DNA from: Petaurus breviceps papuanus
Taxonomy: Eukaryota; Chordata; Mammalia; Diprotodontia; Petauridae
NCBI GenBank assembly: GCA_028583685.1
Contig: JAMXIF010000015.1
Span: 66,247,843-66,311,842, forward strand
Reading direction: 5' to 3'
Length of the DNA stretch: 64,000 nt
In this document: one piece after another, positions 46,711-58,735 of the stretch
How positions within the stretch are numbered: the first letter of the stretch is position 1
Layout of the letters: every line of letters starts with the position of its first letter
Translations under genes and position numbers: made by a program
Notes under the pieces: generated by a model
The model's input: only the letters and a program-made list of their open reading frames with translations
What the model was told of the DNA's origin: nothing
Databases searched by the model: none

Positions 46711-49576
46711 TTCTCTCTTTTTTACTTTTTAGTTTACATCATTCATTTACACAAGATTTTGAGTTACAAATTTTCTCCCCATTTTTCCACTACCTACCAC
46801 CCCACAAGAGCAATCACACTGAACTGAATATCCCCTCCCCCTATCTGCTCTCCCCCATATCTTCCCCCCATTCCCCCTCTGACATTCCATTAGAGCACAT
46901 TGGATCTCTGTGCCTCAGTGCCTGTATATCTTATTTCCCAGTTACATGTAAAATAATAATAATTATTATTATTATAATAAATGCATATTTTTTAAAATTT
47001 GATTTTAAATTTTTGAATTCCAGATTCTTTCCCTTCCTCCCTCATCACCTACCCTTACTGGGAAGATAAGCAATTCAATATAGGTTGTACATGCATAACT
47101 ATGCAAAACAATTCCACAGTGGATATACTGTGAAAGAATGACTGTATTTCCCTCCATCCTATCCCACCCCCCACTTACTTTATTCTCTACTTTGATCCTG
47201 TCCCCTTTCAAAAGTGTGTGCTTCCACCTCCCCCACCCCCAGCCTGCCCTCTTCATTCCCCTCTCATTCTCTTCCCCCCTACTCTCCTGTAGGGTAAGAT
47301 ACCCTATTTAGTGTGTATGTCATTCCCTCCCTAAGCCAAATTCAATGAGAATAAAGTTGATTCATTCCCTTTTGCCTTCCTGTTCTTCCTCTCCATTGTA
47401 ACAATTTTCCTTTGCATATGAGATAATTTACCCCATTCTGTCTCTCCCCATCTCCTCTCATTATATGCCTCTCTCACCTCTTAATTGCATGTTTTATCTA
47501 TCATCCCTTCCTATTCAATTGGTCCTGTGCCCTCTGTCTATTTATACCTGTACACATATATACATACACTCACATATGTATACATATGCCCATATACCCT
47601 CCTATATAGACATATATATGTATATATACAAACATATATATATATATATATATTTCTATTCCCTTCAACTATTTTCCTACTGAGAAAAGTTTCATAAGTT
47701 ACAATTACATTTTTTCCATGTAAGAATGTAAATGGTTCAACTTTGATAAGTTCCTTACAATTTCTTTTCCCTGTTTACCTTCTCTTGCTTCTTGTATCTG
47801 AATGTCAAATTTTCTATTCAACTCTGGTTTTTTCATCAAGAATGCTTGAAAGTTCTCTCTTTCATTGAATGACCATATTTTCCCCTGAAACATGATACTC
47901 AGTTTTGCTGGGTAGGTGATTCTTGGTTTTAATCCCATCTCCTTTGACCTCCAGAATATCATATTCCAAGCCCTTCGATCCCTCAGTATAGAAGCTGCCA
48001 GATCCTGTGTTATCCTGAATGTGTTTCCACAATATTCAATTTGTTTCTTCCTGGCTGCTTGTAATAGTTTCTCCTTGATCTGGGAATTCTGGAACCTGGT
48101 TATAATATTCCTAGGAGTTTTCTTTTTGGGATCTTTTTAGGAGGTAATTGGTGGATTCTTTCAACCTCTGTTTTGCCCTCTGGTTCTAAAACATCAGGGC
48201 AATTTTCCTTGAGAATTTCTTGAAGGATGATTTCTAGGTTCTTTTTTTTATCTGGTTTCTTTTAGGCATTGAGATAGTCCAATAATTTTTAAATTATCTC
48301 TTCTGGATCTGTCTCCTAGGTCAGTAGTTTTCCCAATGAGATATTTCACATTGCCTTCTATTTTTTCATTTGTTTAGATCTGTTTAATAGTATCTTGATT
48401 TCTCATAAAGTCACTAGCTTCCATTTGCTCCAATCTAATTCTGAAGGAATGATTCTCTTCAGTGAACTTTTGAGATTCTTTTTCCATCTGGCAAATTTGG
48501 CTTTTTAAGACATTCTTCTCCTCATTGCCTTTTTGAGCCTCCTTTACCATTTGAATTAGTCTATTTTTAAGGTGTTATTTTCTTCAGTCAGGTTATTGAC
48601 TCTCATTTCATAATTTTCTTGCATCATTTTCATTTCTCTTCCCAATTTTTCCTCCACTTCTCTTATTTGGTTTTCAAAATCCTTCTTAAGCTCCTCTGTA
48701 GTCTGTAACCAGCTCATATTTTTCTTGGAAGCTTTTGGTACAGGAATTATGCCTTTGCTGTCTTCCTCCTGTTTCATGCTTTGCTCCCTTTTGTCCCCAA
48801 AATAGGAATCCAAAGCCAGACCACTGTGCTTGCTTTGCTTCCTTTGCTTACTTATGTTGTCAATCAATTACTTGACTTTTGAGCTTTTTGTCACAGTATA
48901 ACTCTGCTACCAGAGAGGGGAGCTTTGTCCTAATCACTGGGTTTTTTGCAGCTGCTTGAGCTGCCCTTTCTGAAGCCTCCACATGTCATGGAAAACTGGT
49001 CACACACCCCAGCACCTCCACCCTAGACAATCCAGATCCAAGCAGGTTAAAGCATGAGTGATAACCCCTAAGACTGTTTGCTTGGTCCCCCTACAATATG
49101 CAGGCCAGGAGCTCTGAAGCAGTTTGTGGCAGTGTCTGCACAGTTGCGGCACCTCAGCTGCTTCTCCCCCCATCAGGTAAAAGCTGGACTGCACTCCCAA
49201 ACTCCCAGTTCCCAAAGTCCACACTGCACTAACCTCTCACTTTGTCCTTAGCATCTATGGGTTACTAATTTTGGAAACCACCACAGTTGCTGGTGATCTG
49301 AAGTCCCTCTAGCTGGCAGCTGGTTGTGGCCACCCTGAGGCTAAAACCTCCAGCTCATGCAGGGCTTGGCTCGGCTTTTAGAGAGCTATGCTGGCCCCTT
49401 CCTGCCGGCCTGCTGGACTGTCTTCAGCAGGAAGTTAGCTTCTCTCTGTCATTTTGTGGGTTGTGTAGCTCCAAAGTTTGTTTAGAGTAATTTTTTTTTT
49501 ACATGAATTGGAGGAGGTGGAAGTGGGAGCTGCTCAGAAGTCCTGTTTCTACTCCGCCATCTTGACTCTGCCCCCC
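46711..49576 (-). mobile_element. HAL1-type LINE, full length with target duplication
   Basis: The 5' end (ggggggcagagtcaagatgg on the minus strand) is at 49576; 5' UTR 49570-48890; a broken ORF1 with the N-part at 48867-48556 (KLGREMKMMQENYEMRVNNL) and the C-part at 47962-47705 (NFQAFLMKKPELNRKFD); the 3' UTR has a (TA)n tract (47608-47654) and taat runs; the poly(A) is a T6 at 46707-46712. Flanks aaagatataacttt (46697-46710) and aaggatataacttt (49577-49590) differ once. No ORF2. Inserted in an old repeat. Confidence 0.88.
47608..47654. repeat. (TA)n microsatellite in HAL1 3' UTR
   Basis: gacatatatatgtatatata followed by pure TA. Confidence 0.9.
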
Positions 49577-50151
49577 AAGGATATAACTTTCAATGGGAGA
49601 AATAATACATATAAGGAATTGATGGCCAGAGATGGGTCTTTTGACCCAGAAAGTTACCAGAATGAGAAGTGGGGGGAGTGGGATAGGGGAATATATTTAT
49701 ATACTCCATCCAGAAGCAAGGATAGAATTCTCTTGATCATGGTTCATAGTTCCAGAGAGAAGAAGTATGTGCAAGAAGATGAGGCCTCCCTGAAATAAAC
49801 AATATTCAGAGGGAATCAGGAGGGATCAGGGGAGAGAATTAATGGAGGATGGCAAAAATTTTCCATGACAGATCACTGATGTGGATTGCAAGGGGGAGAA
49901 CTTTGCTATATGAAGAAAGTATATTTATTTCATATCTTCTTTGGAGGAGAATACTGAATTCTTTCGGGGACTGAGGTCCACTTAAATTGAAGGAGCATTT
50001 ACTCTCTTCTGAAATCACTTAGGTAGCAGCTGAGCACTTGGGCTGGTATTCCTTGTCCTTCACATATAACTAGCCTTTTTTTCCCTACAATTTCTAACAC
50101 ATCATACCAATTTTTAAAAATAAATTCTGTCAATTTCACGTACCAGCCTTA

Positions 50152-50161
50152 TAGTGTGTGT

Positions 50162-50194
<33 letters not shown>
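50152..50194. repeat. (GT)n microsatellite
   Basis: A tagtgtgtgtacgtgtatg lead-in is followed by about 14 pure GT units. Confidence 0.95.
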
Positions 50195-50195
<1 letters not shown>

Positions 50196-50329
50196 CACAG
50201 TTCCCTAGAAAGTAAACATTCTATAAGGTTTTTCCATTATGGTGATATAATGCTTAAAGGATCCATAAGTCTATATCCATAAATACTCCTTCCACTGATG
50301 TAGCTCACAACCCCTTTCTGCCTCAATCA

Positions 50330-51120
50330 GTAAGCATTTTTAAGCACCTCCTCCATGCCAGGCACTGTGTGAGGTGCTAAGATTAAAAAACTGGAAAACA
50401 CTTTGCTCTCAAGAGATTACATTTGATGGGGAAACTAGACAGACATATATAAACACATGTAGGATGAATAAATAAATAAGTAAATACAAGGTAGTTATAG
50501 AAGAAAATCACTCAGTTGAAGAAATCAGATAAGATTTTGTATAGGTTTATGTGGAACAATAATTCTTAGCATGTTTGAAGCCTATGGACAATTTTTCCCC
50601 AAGTAATACTTTTAAATAAACTAAAATCAAGAAGATTCCAGAGAAAAAGAGTTGTTTTGGAATAGAATTATCAAAACATTTTAAAAAATATTCATGGAAG
50701 GGGTGGCTAGGTGGCACAGTGAATAGAGCCTGGGCCCTGGAGTCAGGAGGACCTGAGTTCAAATCTGATCTCACACACTTAACACAAAACTAGCAGTGGG
50801 CAAGTCACTTAACCCCAATTACCCTACCTTCCCCCCTCCAAAAAGAAAAGAAAAAACACATTCATGGACCACCGCCCCCAGGTAAAACACAGTTTTTAAC
50901 CTGGTTAAAAATTTAGTAAGTAGTTCATTAAGCTGAATCCTGAAGTGAGTAAGGTATTCTCTGGGGAGAGTGTCAGTGACTTCAAGCATAGCAGACAATC
51001 CATTGCAAAGATGTAGAGATGTGGGGACCAAAAAGAAGGCAAAAAGAGGAGTAATGTATAACAAGACTCAAAATGTAGGTTGGGGCCAGGTTATGAAGGG
51101 CTTTTTAAAATCAAACAAGT
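50330..51120 (+). repeat. Old unclassified interspersed repeat (copy 4), split by a SINE
   Basis: agtaagcatttttaagcacc, tccatgccaggcactgtgtg and actttgctctcaagagatta give the start, and after the SINE aggttatgaagggctttttaa gives the later part also seen in copy 1 (ggttgtgaaggtctttgaga). Confidence 0.6.
50699..50859 (+). mobile_element. Marsupial tRNA-derived SINE with perfect target duplication
   Basis: Head aggggtggctaggtggcaca, ccctggagtcaggaggacct, tail caattaccctaccttccccc and an A-rich end. Flank attcatgga at 50690-50698 and 50860-50868. Confidence 0.94.
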
Positions 51121-51452
51121 GTAGACTGACTTTTTCAGTTGTTGTAGCTTAACATTTCATTACCCTGAGGACAACCTGGTGAAGAACCTATATGGATATA
51201 TTTAAGCTGGTGTTCATAAGCTGAATATGTAGTCTATCTATATACTTTTACTTTTCAACCTTGATAGAATTTTCTAGAATTTGACCTCCAAGTCACTCCA
51301 GGTGAAGCATGAGAGTGGGATTTCAGTGTAGGGTTATATTACAAAGACTTATTAATTTACATTGCCCTCCTCCCTTTTAATTTTTGTTCAAAAGAAATTA
51401 TGCATTTTTGCTGTAATTTAGAGGGGTTTTTTCTATTTTTTTTTTTGGATAG

Positions 51453-51671
<219 letters not shown>

Positions 51672-52009
51672 TAAACCAAGCTATCTTGGCTAAAGATAAG
51701 TGGGCTGCTCTCTTATGATACGTGAATGTGCTTGATTGAAGAAAAAAAAGATGCTTAAAAGGTAGCAAATAACATTTCAGTTTAGGAGAAAATAAACCAT
51801 TTTCTGAACTCTACAAGAGTTCTGTCAATAGTCTGAATCTTTAACTGCTTGCAACAAAATTCTTAGAAACTATTTTGGTTCAGAATGCCCCAGTATGCCA
51901 TAAAGCATTTCAAGTTTATTGATTTGATCAGGTTTGCCATTACATGGATCGTTTTTTTTTAAACCTGTATAGATTTTTTAATGTTTACTAAATAATTTTG
52001 GTGTAATAT

Positions 52010-52190
52010 GACATAGTGGAATGATTAAGAAAACCCATTTTTAAATATCAGCTCTTTCAGTTACCAGCTACATGACGTAGGGCAATTAACTCAGGGTCTT
52101 CATTTCCTCATGTGCAAAGTAAGGATTTTGTACACTAGATGAGCTCCAAGACCCCTTCTAGTTTGGTGATTCTGTGAATCAATATAAAAC
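52010..52190 (+). mobile_element. tRNA-SINE with a different tail (THER/MIR-like)
   Basis: gacatagtggaatgattaag, ctacatgacgtagggcaatt and cttcatttcctcatgtgcaa are followed by gatgagctccaagacccctt and ggtgattctgtgaatc. Confidence 0.65.
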
Positions 52191-52659
52191 ATCACATTAG
52201 CTAACCTCTATTCATGAGGTTTTAAAAGTCTGGTTTTGAATGTCACTCCCACAGATATCTTTTTGCTTCACATGAACACAGATTTCCTTTTCTGTTTCGA
52301 CATGAAGCACCAACTTTTGCCTCATGAGAAGCAAAACCAAATTGTAAATAAATTGTACTTGCTTCCTTTTATATATGAAATTTAATTGAGGTCAATCAAT
52401 TACTAGCCTATCTTAAAAATTCAAAGTGATTATAATACAGAGAATGTACCTTTCCTTTATTCTCCTTAAGAAAATTAAGTGAATGTTAGTTTTTTGCTAA
52501 AGTCTGTTAGTGACCTCTACTGGCTTAATATTTTAAACAATTTTCACATTTATTCAACATTAAAATTTTACTCTGAAGGAGAAAAAAAACCCTAAAACAT
52601 TTAGTATAGCCATGCTTTCATAGAAAGACCAATGGATCTAATTAGTTAGGAGGCTTTCT

Positions 52660-52840
52660 GTTAGAATTCCTGTTTTTTGATAGTCTATGTGACCAGGGGC
52701 GGGAAAATCATGCCATTACTTAGAACCTCAGAATCCTCATTTGTCAAATAAAAATAATAACATTTGTTGTATCAGTCTCATAACATAGTTCTAAAGAAGT
52801 ATTTCCTTAAGCTTAATTTGTAATATGAAAAGAGCCAAAA
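52660..52840 (+). mobile_element. CORE-SINE fragment
   Basis: gtctatgtgaccaggggcgg, cctcagaatcctcatttgtc and aataacatttgttgtatc. Confidence 0.55.
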
Positions 52841-53124
52841 CTATTTTTGGTGATATTTATTGAAAGTATCATAATTATGTTTATTTTCATATTAACTTTA
52901 TTGATGCCCTGTGTGTTCATATTATTGTAACTTCTGGGTATACCCTGCCACACACCTCAAAAGAACCCTCACTTGGAATGAAAGAAAAGAGTTAAGCAGA
53001 ACCAACTGGCACAGTAACTCTCTATATCAAATACTTTATGTAGTTTTAGTCACACCTAAAATCCCCCACCTTTCTGGCTCAAGGATTACACCAAGATTGA
53101 CATTTTATTAAATGTGGTATCTCT

Positions 53125-53345
53125 ACAGCGTATAGGTGTTAGTGAATAGAGCACTAAGCTTGAGGGTAGGAAGACCTGAGTTCAAATCCTGTCTCAGTCA
53201 CATTCTGTCTATGCAAATCACTTTGCAAATCACTTAATTTATGCCTGCCTCATTTTCTCTAAAACGGAGATAATAACACTTACCTTCCAGTCCTGTTTTA
53301 AGGATAAAATGGAAGTATTTGTAAAGCACTATAAAAAAGCTAACT
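53125..53345 (+). mobile_element. CORE-SINE (MAR-type)
   Basis: gttagtgaatagagcactaa, aggaagacctgagttcaaat, ataacacttaccttccagtc and tttgtaaagcactataaaaa. Its 3' end runs into a trinucleotide repeat. Confidence 0.8.
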
Positions 53346-53500
53346 CATAGTAGGAGTAGTAGTAGAGGTAGTACTGGGAGGAGAAGGAGAAATGGTAATA
53401 GTTGTAGCAGTGGCAGTGGTCGAAATAGTAGTAGTAGCAGCACGGTGCTAGCAACAGTGAGAATACTAGTAGTAATAGTGGTAGTTCTAGTAATAAAAGA
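53346..53500. repeat. Imperfect (TAG)n trinucleotide repeat
   Basis: taggagtagtagtagaggta, gtggtcgaaatagtagtagt and agtagtaatagtggtagttc: TAG/TGG/CAG units following the SINE tail. Confidence 0.85.
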
Positions 53501-54411
53501 ACTTATTAATCTCTCATGCCACCCTGCCTTTACCTTGGCAGAATTAGGTTCCCAGAGAGAGATCTCACACCAAGGTTTCTATGGATAACCCTCTTTAGGA
53601 AAAATATGTTCCCTCTACTTCCCACTCTGTATCTTGAGCCCTTACTGATGCATTTCTATTTATACAACCAACCTCTCACAATGTAATATCCTACAGGTGT
53701 AAGCTGTTTATATAACCAGCCACTAACAACAGTTGACACTTTTAATCTTAAAAAAAAAACACTTTTACTTATTAAAGTAAACAAACATAATATGTAAAAA
53801 CATCATAGATACTCAAATCAAGTGCTTAACTAACAAAGTATATCACAATTCACACATTAATATGCGTCACAATCTTTCAGTGTACTCAGGATCTTCGGGA
53901 ATACACTTAATAGGAACATTGCAAGATAGCACAAGGGAGAAAAACACATTTACTTAGGGTAATACATAACTCTGGACTATGTGCTTTCATGTCATTGGTC
54001 CATTTAGGAATATCTGCATCTTTGCTTACTGCTTGTCTGTTAGACCTCATTACTATTTAGCTAGAAAAATATTCTTCTCTACTGTATTTACATATAACAT
54101 TTACAAGTTCTTTTAATTTATTAACACCCCAAAAAGGATATTTAGATATTCCTATCTCTTAATGTCTATAACAGTTTCCTTTCAATCAGAGAAATGTAAA
54201 AGTTATCAGAAATACTACTTCTAGACTCTACAGACAAGTCTAGTCAGTTATTCACTCACCTCGATGTAGTGTTATCAACTCAGAATGGAGATCACAGCAA
54301 GGCTGACACTTTAAGCATGGTAAATCAACCTAGCCAATTCACCAGGATAAAAAGCAGCTGCAAAACCTGTACTACAGTCTCTGCTTTTTCTTCTCCTTCA
54401 AACCAGAGGTA
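53501..54411. other. Intron, unassigned
   Basis: No gene. Bases 53640-53780 (tatttatacaaccaacctct, aaaaacacttttacttatta) could be an eroded LTR, but I find no ends or duplication. Confidence 0.3.
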
Positions 54412-54416
54412 GCACC

Positions 54417-54944
54417 TGTAATGGGAATGTAAATTTTGAAGATCTTCCCTGCCCCTAGGCTAAAGTGCACCTGGAGCCTGGGGTGGGAGGCTTGTTTTTC
54501 AGTAGATACTTCTTGATTTGCCAGTGAGTCAATAAGGTTGTTACATTCTCTGAGCCAGGAGAAGGCTATATAAGCCCTGATGTGTAGCTTTGTTTTGGGG
54601 CTCACTTTGAGAAGTGTTCTGTGATTTGATCAGATGAAACTCTGGAAAGCCGTTGTCCAGAGCCCCCTGGCTTTGAAACCCAGATGTTGTTTGGTATGGA
54701 TATAATGGTTGGACAGTTTGGAAAACTATCTACTTGATCTGTATCTCTGTCTTGATAATTCTCTGTCTGTATATTCTGAAGTTCAGGGTGCTGACCTTTT
54801 TCCCCTGAAGTAGGTGAACGATACATATCTGACTGATTAAAGTAAGCTTGTTAACCCATTTTGAGTTGCTTTCCTTTAACAAAGCAGATCTAAGACCCTG
54901 TGTTGGCAGCAACCCTGAGGACGCTTGGGGTGCTTGCCGCTTCA
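54417..54944 (+). mobile_element. Solo LTR of an endogenous retrovirus (family 1, copy 2)
   Basis: 528 bp with tgtaatggga at the start and ccgcttca at the end, and a perfect 5-bp duplication gcacc (54412-54416, 54945-54949). TATA-like gctatataag near 54568. Very similar (roughly nineteen of twenty bases over the first 200) to 61282-61824. A fossil with no coding region. Confidence 0.9.
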
Positions 54945-54993
54945 GCACCATACAGCAAAAAGGCTCTAAAAATGCTCTTAAAAAACTTTTCTT

Positions 54994-55150
54994 AGGGGCA
55001 GGCGGGTGAGTAAGAGCACCGGTCCCAGAGTCGGGATGACCTGGGATGGAATCCAGGCTCAGATACTTAGCACCACACCCAGAAACACCTGGCCCTGTAA
55101 CCTTGAGCAAGTTACTTAACCCCAATTGCTAAAAACAAAAAAACAACAAA
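54994..55150 (+). mobile_element. tRNA-derived SINE, subfamily with cacacccagaaac segment
   Basis: aggggcaggcgggtgagtaa, ccggtcccagagtcgggatg, gcaccacacccagaaacacc and accccaattgctaaaaac. Same subfamily as the dimer at 24260. It has lost about 8 bases of the usual head. Confidence 0.88.
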
Positions 55151-55159
55151 AAAAAAACT

Positions 55160-55884
55160 TCTCCTTCTAATGCTAGGTGGTGCCAAAAGCTGTTGACCAG
55201 TGAAATCAATTCTCACTCCCCAGAAAAGAATCTCTTACCTGAAGCATTGTCAGCTGACTGCCCTGACTCACACAGAACACCTTTTTAGCCTCCTTTAATT
55301 CTTTTCAAATTTCTTTCCCTTTAGTGGCTTAAATGAATGTATCGACTCTCAGGGACTAAACTTTCATTTTAAAGATAACTTCCCCAATTACCATTTGGAA
55401 ATTTGTTTCACTCTGACATTTTTTGGGTTCTGCTGCTCTAGAATTTTTTTTTACATTTTCTTATGACCATTCCAGCTTCCAAATCCAAATTTACATTAAA
55501 ATGGCTTTGCTCCACTCTCAAAATGCATGAATAAAATAGTAAGTGATCTAAATAAAAGAACAGAAAACTCTTTAATAAGAAATATATATATATGTATATA
55601 TATTTCATTAGAGCATCCTGTGAAACAGAGAAGAGTGAACATACAATAACAGGAGAGTGAGAAAAAAAATTGTTCCAAAAAAAGTCTCAAGCATTGAGGC
55701 TTCTTCAATCATAAAGTTGGGTTTTATCACACGGCTTTCTTTTTTTACTGTATTAAAAGATTTTTTTTTGGTAATGCAAACAATAGTTTTATTGGGAGGT
55801 AGAAGTGGATTGCAGCAATAGAGGGAATTTCATGAATGAGACTTCCTTTTGCTTTTGTTTTCTCTGGACTTGTGATTTCATTGT
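55160..55884. other. Intron with a possible short HAL1 5' remnant
   Basis: At 55395-55465 ggaaatttgtttcactctga and gttctgctgctctagaattt match HAL1 5' units at 8490 and 42120. The rest is unassigned. Confidence 0.4.
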
Positions 55885-56110
55885 GTTAATTATAATAGCT
55901 TAGGTTTGCAAAGTACTTTTCAAATAGTATGTCTTTTTTTCCTCACAACAACTCTGGTTATTATTATCCCCATTTTGCAGATGAAGAAACTAAGGCAGAG
56001 ATAAGTTGATTAACTTACCCAGAGCTGCACAGTTAGGAGGTGCCTGAGACTAGATTTGAATTTAGGTTTTTCTGACTCCACCAGCACTCTATCCACTGGG
56101 CCTTGTAGAT
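55885..56110 (-). mobile_element. MIR, near full length
   Basis: On the + strand: gtttgcaaagtacttttcaa, tatccccattttgcagatga, agaaactaaggcagagataa, ttacccagagctgcacagtt and actctatccactgggcct, the complete element read in reverse. Confidence 0.85.
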
Positions 56111-56342
56111 GAACTCCTAATAAGAAAACTCTTTCTACTAATTCAGCCAAACAAATTTTCTTCAATTTATCTTGCAATTTATAGTCTCGATATTTATATT
56201 TATAGTCTGGGGGGCACGAAGAGGTAGTCAGTATGTGTTTGAGGCAGAATTTAAACTTAGCTTTTCCTACCTCTGAACATGCTTTTGCATTCAGTGCCCA
56301 AGACTACCATTATCTCTATCTGCTGATATTCCCAATGATTCT

Positions 56343-58735
56343 TTTTTTTTCATTTTTGAAATGCTTTATTAACTTCTGATTTACATCATTCATTTCTGCC
56401 ACATTTTGAGTTACAAATTTTCTCCCCGCTTTTCCCTACCCACCACCCCAAAATAGCAATCCAACAGGATAGCCCCTTCTCCAATCTGCTTTCTCCCATA
56501 TCTTCTCCCATACCCACTTCGACTTTTCCAGTAGGGTATAGGATCTCAATGCCCCAGTGCCTGTACATTCTCACTTCCCAATTACATGTAAAATAGTATT
56601 AATTATAGTATATGTGTGTGTGTATAATTTTAAACATTTGATTTTAAAACTTTGAATTCCAGATTCATTCCCTTCCTCCCTTGTCACCCACCCCCACTGG
56701 GAAGAAAAGCAGTTCAGTATAGGTTGTACATGTGTAGCTAATGCAAAATATTAACATAGTAGATATATTATAAAAGACTGACTATATTTCCCTCCCTCTT
56801 ATTCCACTTGTTCTATTCTCTACTTTGATCCTGTCCCTTTTCAAAAGTGAATGCTTCCAACTGCCCTCCCTGCCATCATCCCCCTCTCATCCCCTTCCCA
56901 TCTACTCTCGTGTAGGGCAAGATATCCTATTTAGTGTGTATTTCATTCCATCCATAAGCCAAATTCAATGAGAATAAGGTTGACCCATTCCCTTTTGCCT
57001 TACTATTCTTTCCCTCCTTTGTAACTTGTCTCTTCTATATGAGATAGTTTACCCCATTCTGTCTCTCTCCATCTCCTCTCTATTATATTCCTCTCTCAAG
57101 TCTTAATTTCACCTTTTAAGCATCATCCCTTCCTATTAAATTGTTCCTGTGCCCTCTATGTATATATACCTGTAAACATATATACACACATTCACATATG
57201 TATTCATATGCCTGTATACCCTCCAATATAGACATATATATATATATATATATATATATTTCTATTTCCTTCAACTATTTTCATACTGAGAAAAGTTTCA
57301 TCAGTTACAATTATCGTTTTTCCATGTAGTAATGTTAATAGTTCAACTTTAATAAATGGCTTATGATTTCTTTTCCCTGTTTACCTTCTCAAGCTTCTCT
57401 TCTTGTATCTGAATGTCAGATTTTCTATTCAACTCTGGTGTTTTCATCAAGAATACTTGAAAGTTCTCTATTCCACTGAATGATCATATTTTCCCCTGAA
57501 ACATGATACTCAGTTTTGCTGGGTAGGTGATTCTTGGTTTTAATCCCAACTCCTTTGATTTCTGGAATATCATATTCCAGGCCCTTCGATCCCTCAGTGT
57601 AAAAGCTGCCAGATCCTGTGTCATCCTGATTGTGTTTCCACAATATTCAAATTTTTCTTCCTGGCTGCTTGAAATATTCTCTCCTTGATCTGGGAATTCC
57701 AGAACCTCGTTAGAATATTCCTAAGAGTGTTCTTTTGGGATCTTTTTCAGGAGGTGATCAGTGGATTCTTTCAACCTCTATTTTGCCTTTTGATTTTAAA
57801 AGATCAGGACAATTTTCCTTAAGAATTTCTCAGAGCATGATTTCTAGGTTCTTTCTTTGATCATGATTTTATGGTCCAATAAAAGTCCAATAATTTTTAA
57901 ATTATCTCTCCTGCATCTATTTTCCAGGTCAGTGGTTTTTCCCATGAGATATTTCATTTGTTTGGATCTGCTTAACAGCATTTTGATTTCTCATAAAGTC
58001 ATTACCTTTCCTTTGTTCCATTCTAAATCTGAAGGAATGATTCTCCTCATTGAGCTTTTGAGATTCTTTTTCCATCTGGCAAATTTGGCTTTTTAAGGCA
58101 TTCCTCTCCTCATTGCCCTTTTCAGCCTCTTTTGCCCTTTGAGTTAGTCTGTTTTTTAAGGTATGATTTTCCTCAGTCATGCTGTTGACTCTCATTTCGT
58201 AATTTTCTTGCATCGTTCTCATTTCTCTTCCCAATTTTTTCTCCACTTCTCTGTTTCTTAAGGTCCTCTATGGCCTGTAACCAGCTCATATTTTCCTTTG
58301 AAGCTTTTGGTGCAGGAGTTCTGACTTCACTGTCTTCCTCCTCTTCCATGCTTTGATCCTTTTTGACCCCAAAATAGGAGTCTAATGTTGGATTCTTCTG
58401 TTTGTTTTGTTTCCTTTGCCTGGTCATGTTGCCCCTCAGTCACTTGACCCCTGGGCTTTTTGCCACAGTAGGACTCTGCCACCAGACAGGGGAGCTTCTA
58501 TCCCAAATGCTGAGGTTTTCTCAGCTGCCACAGGTGTTAGATGGGTGCCCTCTCTTTGGTCTCCACACACTCTGGCAAGCTGGACACACACCCCCGGACC
58601 TCCACCCTAGACTGCAATCCAGATCCAAGAAGGTTAAAGCAAGAGCGATTACCCCTCAGACTGGTGCTTGGTCCCCATACACTCCACAGGCCAGGAGCTG
58701 AAGCTGCCAAGGGCACTGGCATTCCATTAAAAGAA
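56343..58735 (-). mobile_element. HAL1-type LINE, 5'-truncated
   Basis: The poly(A) end (T9, aataaag) is at 56343, followed by the 3' UTR with a (TA)n tract (57229-57260), ORF1 with C-part 57643-57425, coil 58246-57929 and N-part 58427-58173 (SYFGVKKDQSMEEEEDSEVR), then part of the 5' UTR (58430-58720). It stops inside the 5' UTR at aggccaggagctg. Closest in sequence to the copy at 11558-14267. Confidence 0.85.
57929..58427 (-). pseudogene. HAL1 ORF1 N-terminal and coiled-coil part, broken
   Basis: Charged N-terminus then coil: EKKLGREMRTMQENYEMRVN, EKGNEERNALKSQICQMEKE and SQKLNEENHSFRFRMEQRKG with regular hydrophobic spacing. Two overlapping frames join near 58180-58240, so one shift breaks it there; the RRM part is lost to stops. 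Confidence 0.8.

Larger units (their letters stand above)
11350..51452 (+). other. TLL1: TLL1 intron within the CUB4 domain, about 40.1 kb
   Basis: The intron runs from donor gtgagt to acceptor ggatag, splitting the CUB4 domain at phase 0 between Leu and Ala-Phe-Ser. Well over half of it is LINE sequence, all on the minus strand; SINEs are in both orientations. No further exon-like reading frame was recognised inside it. Confidence 0.9.
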
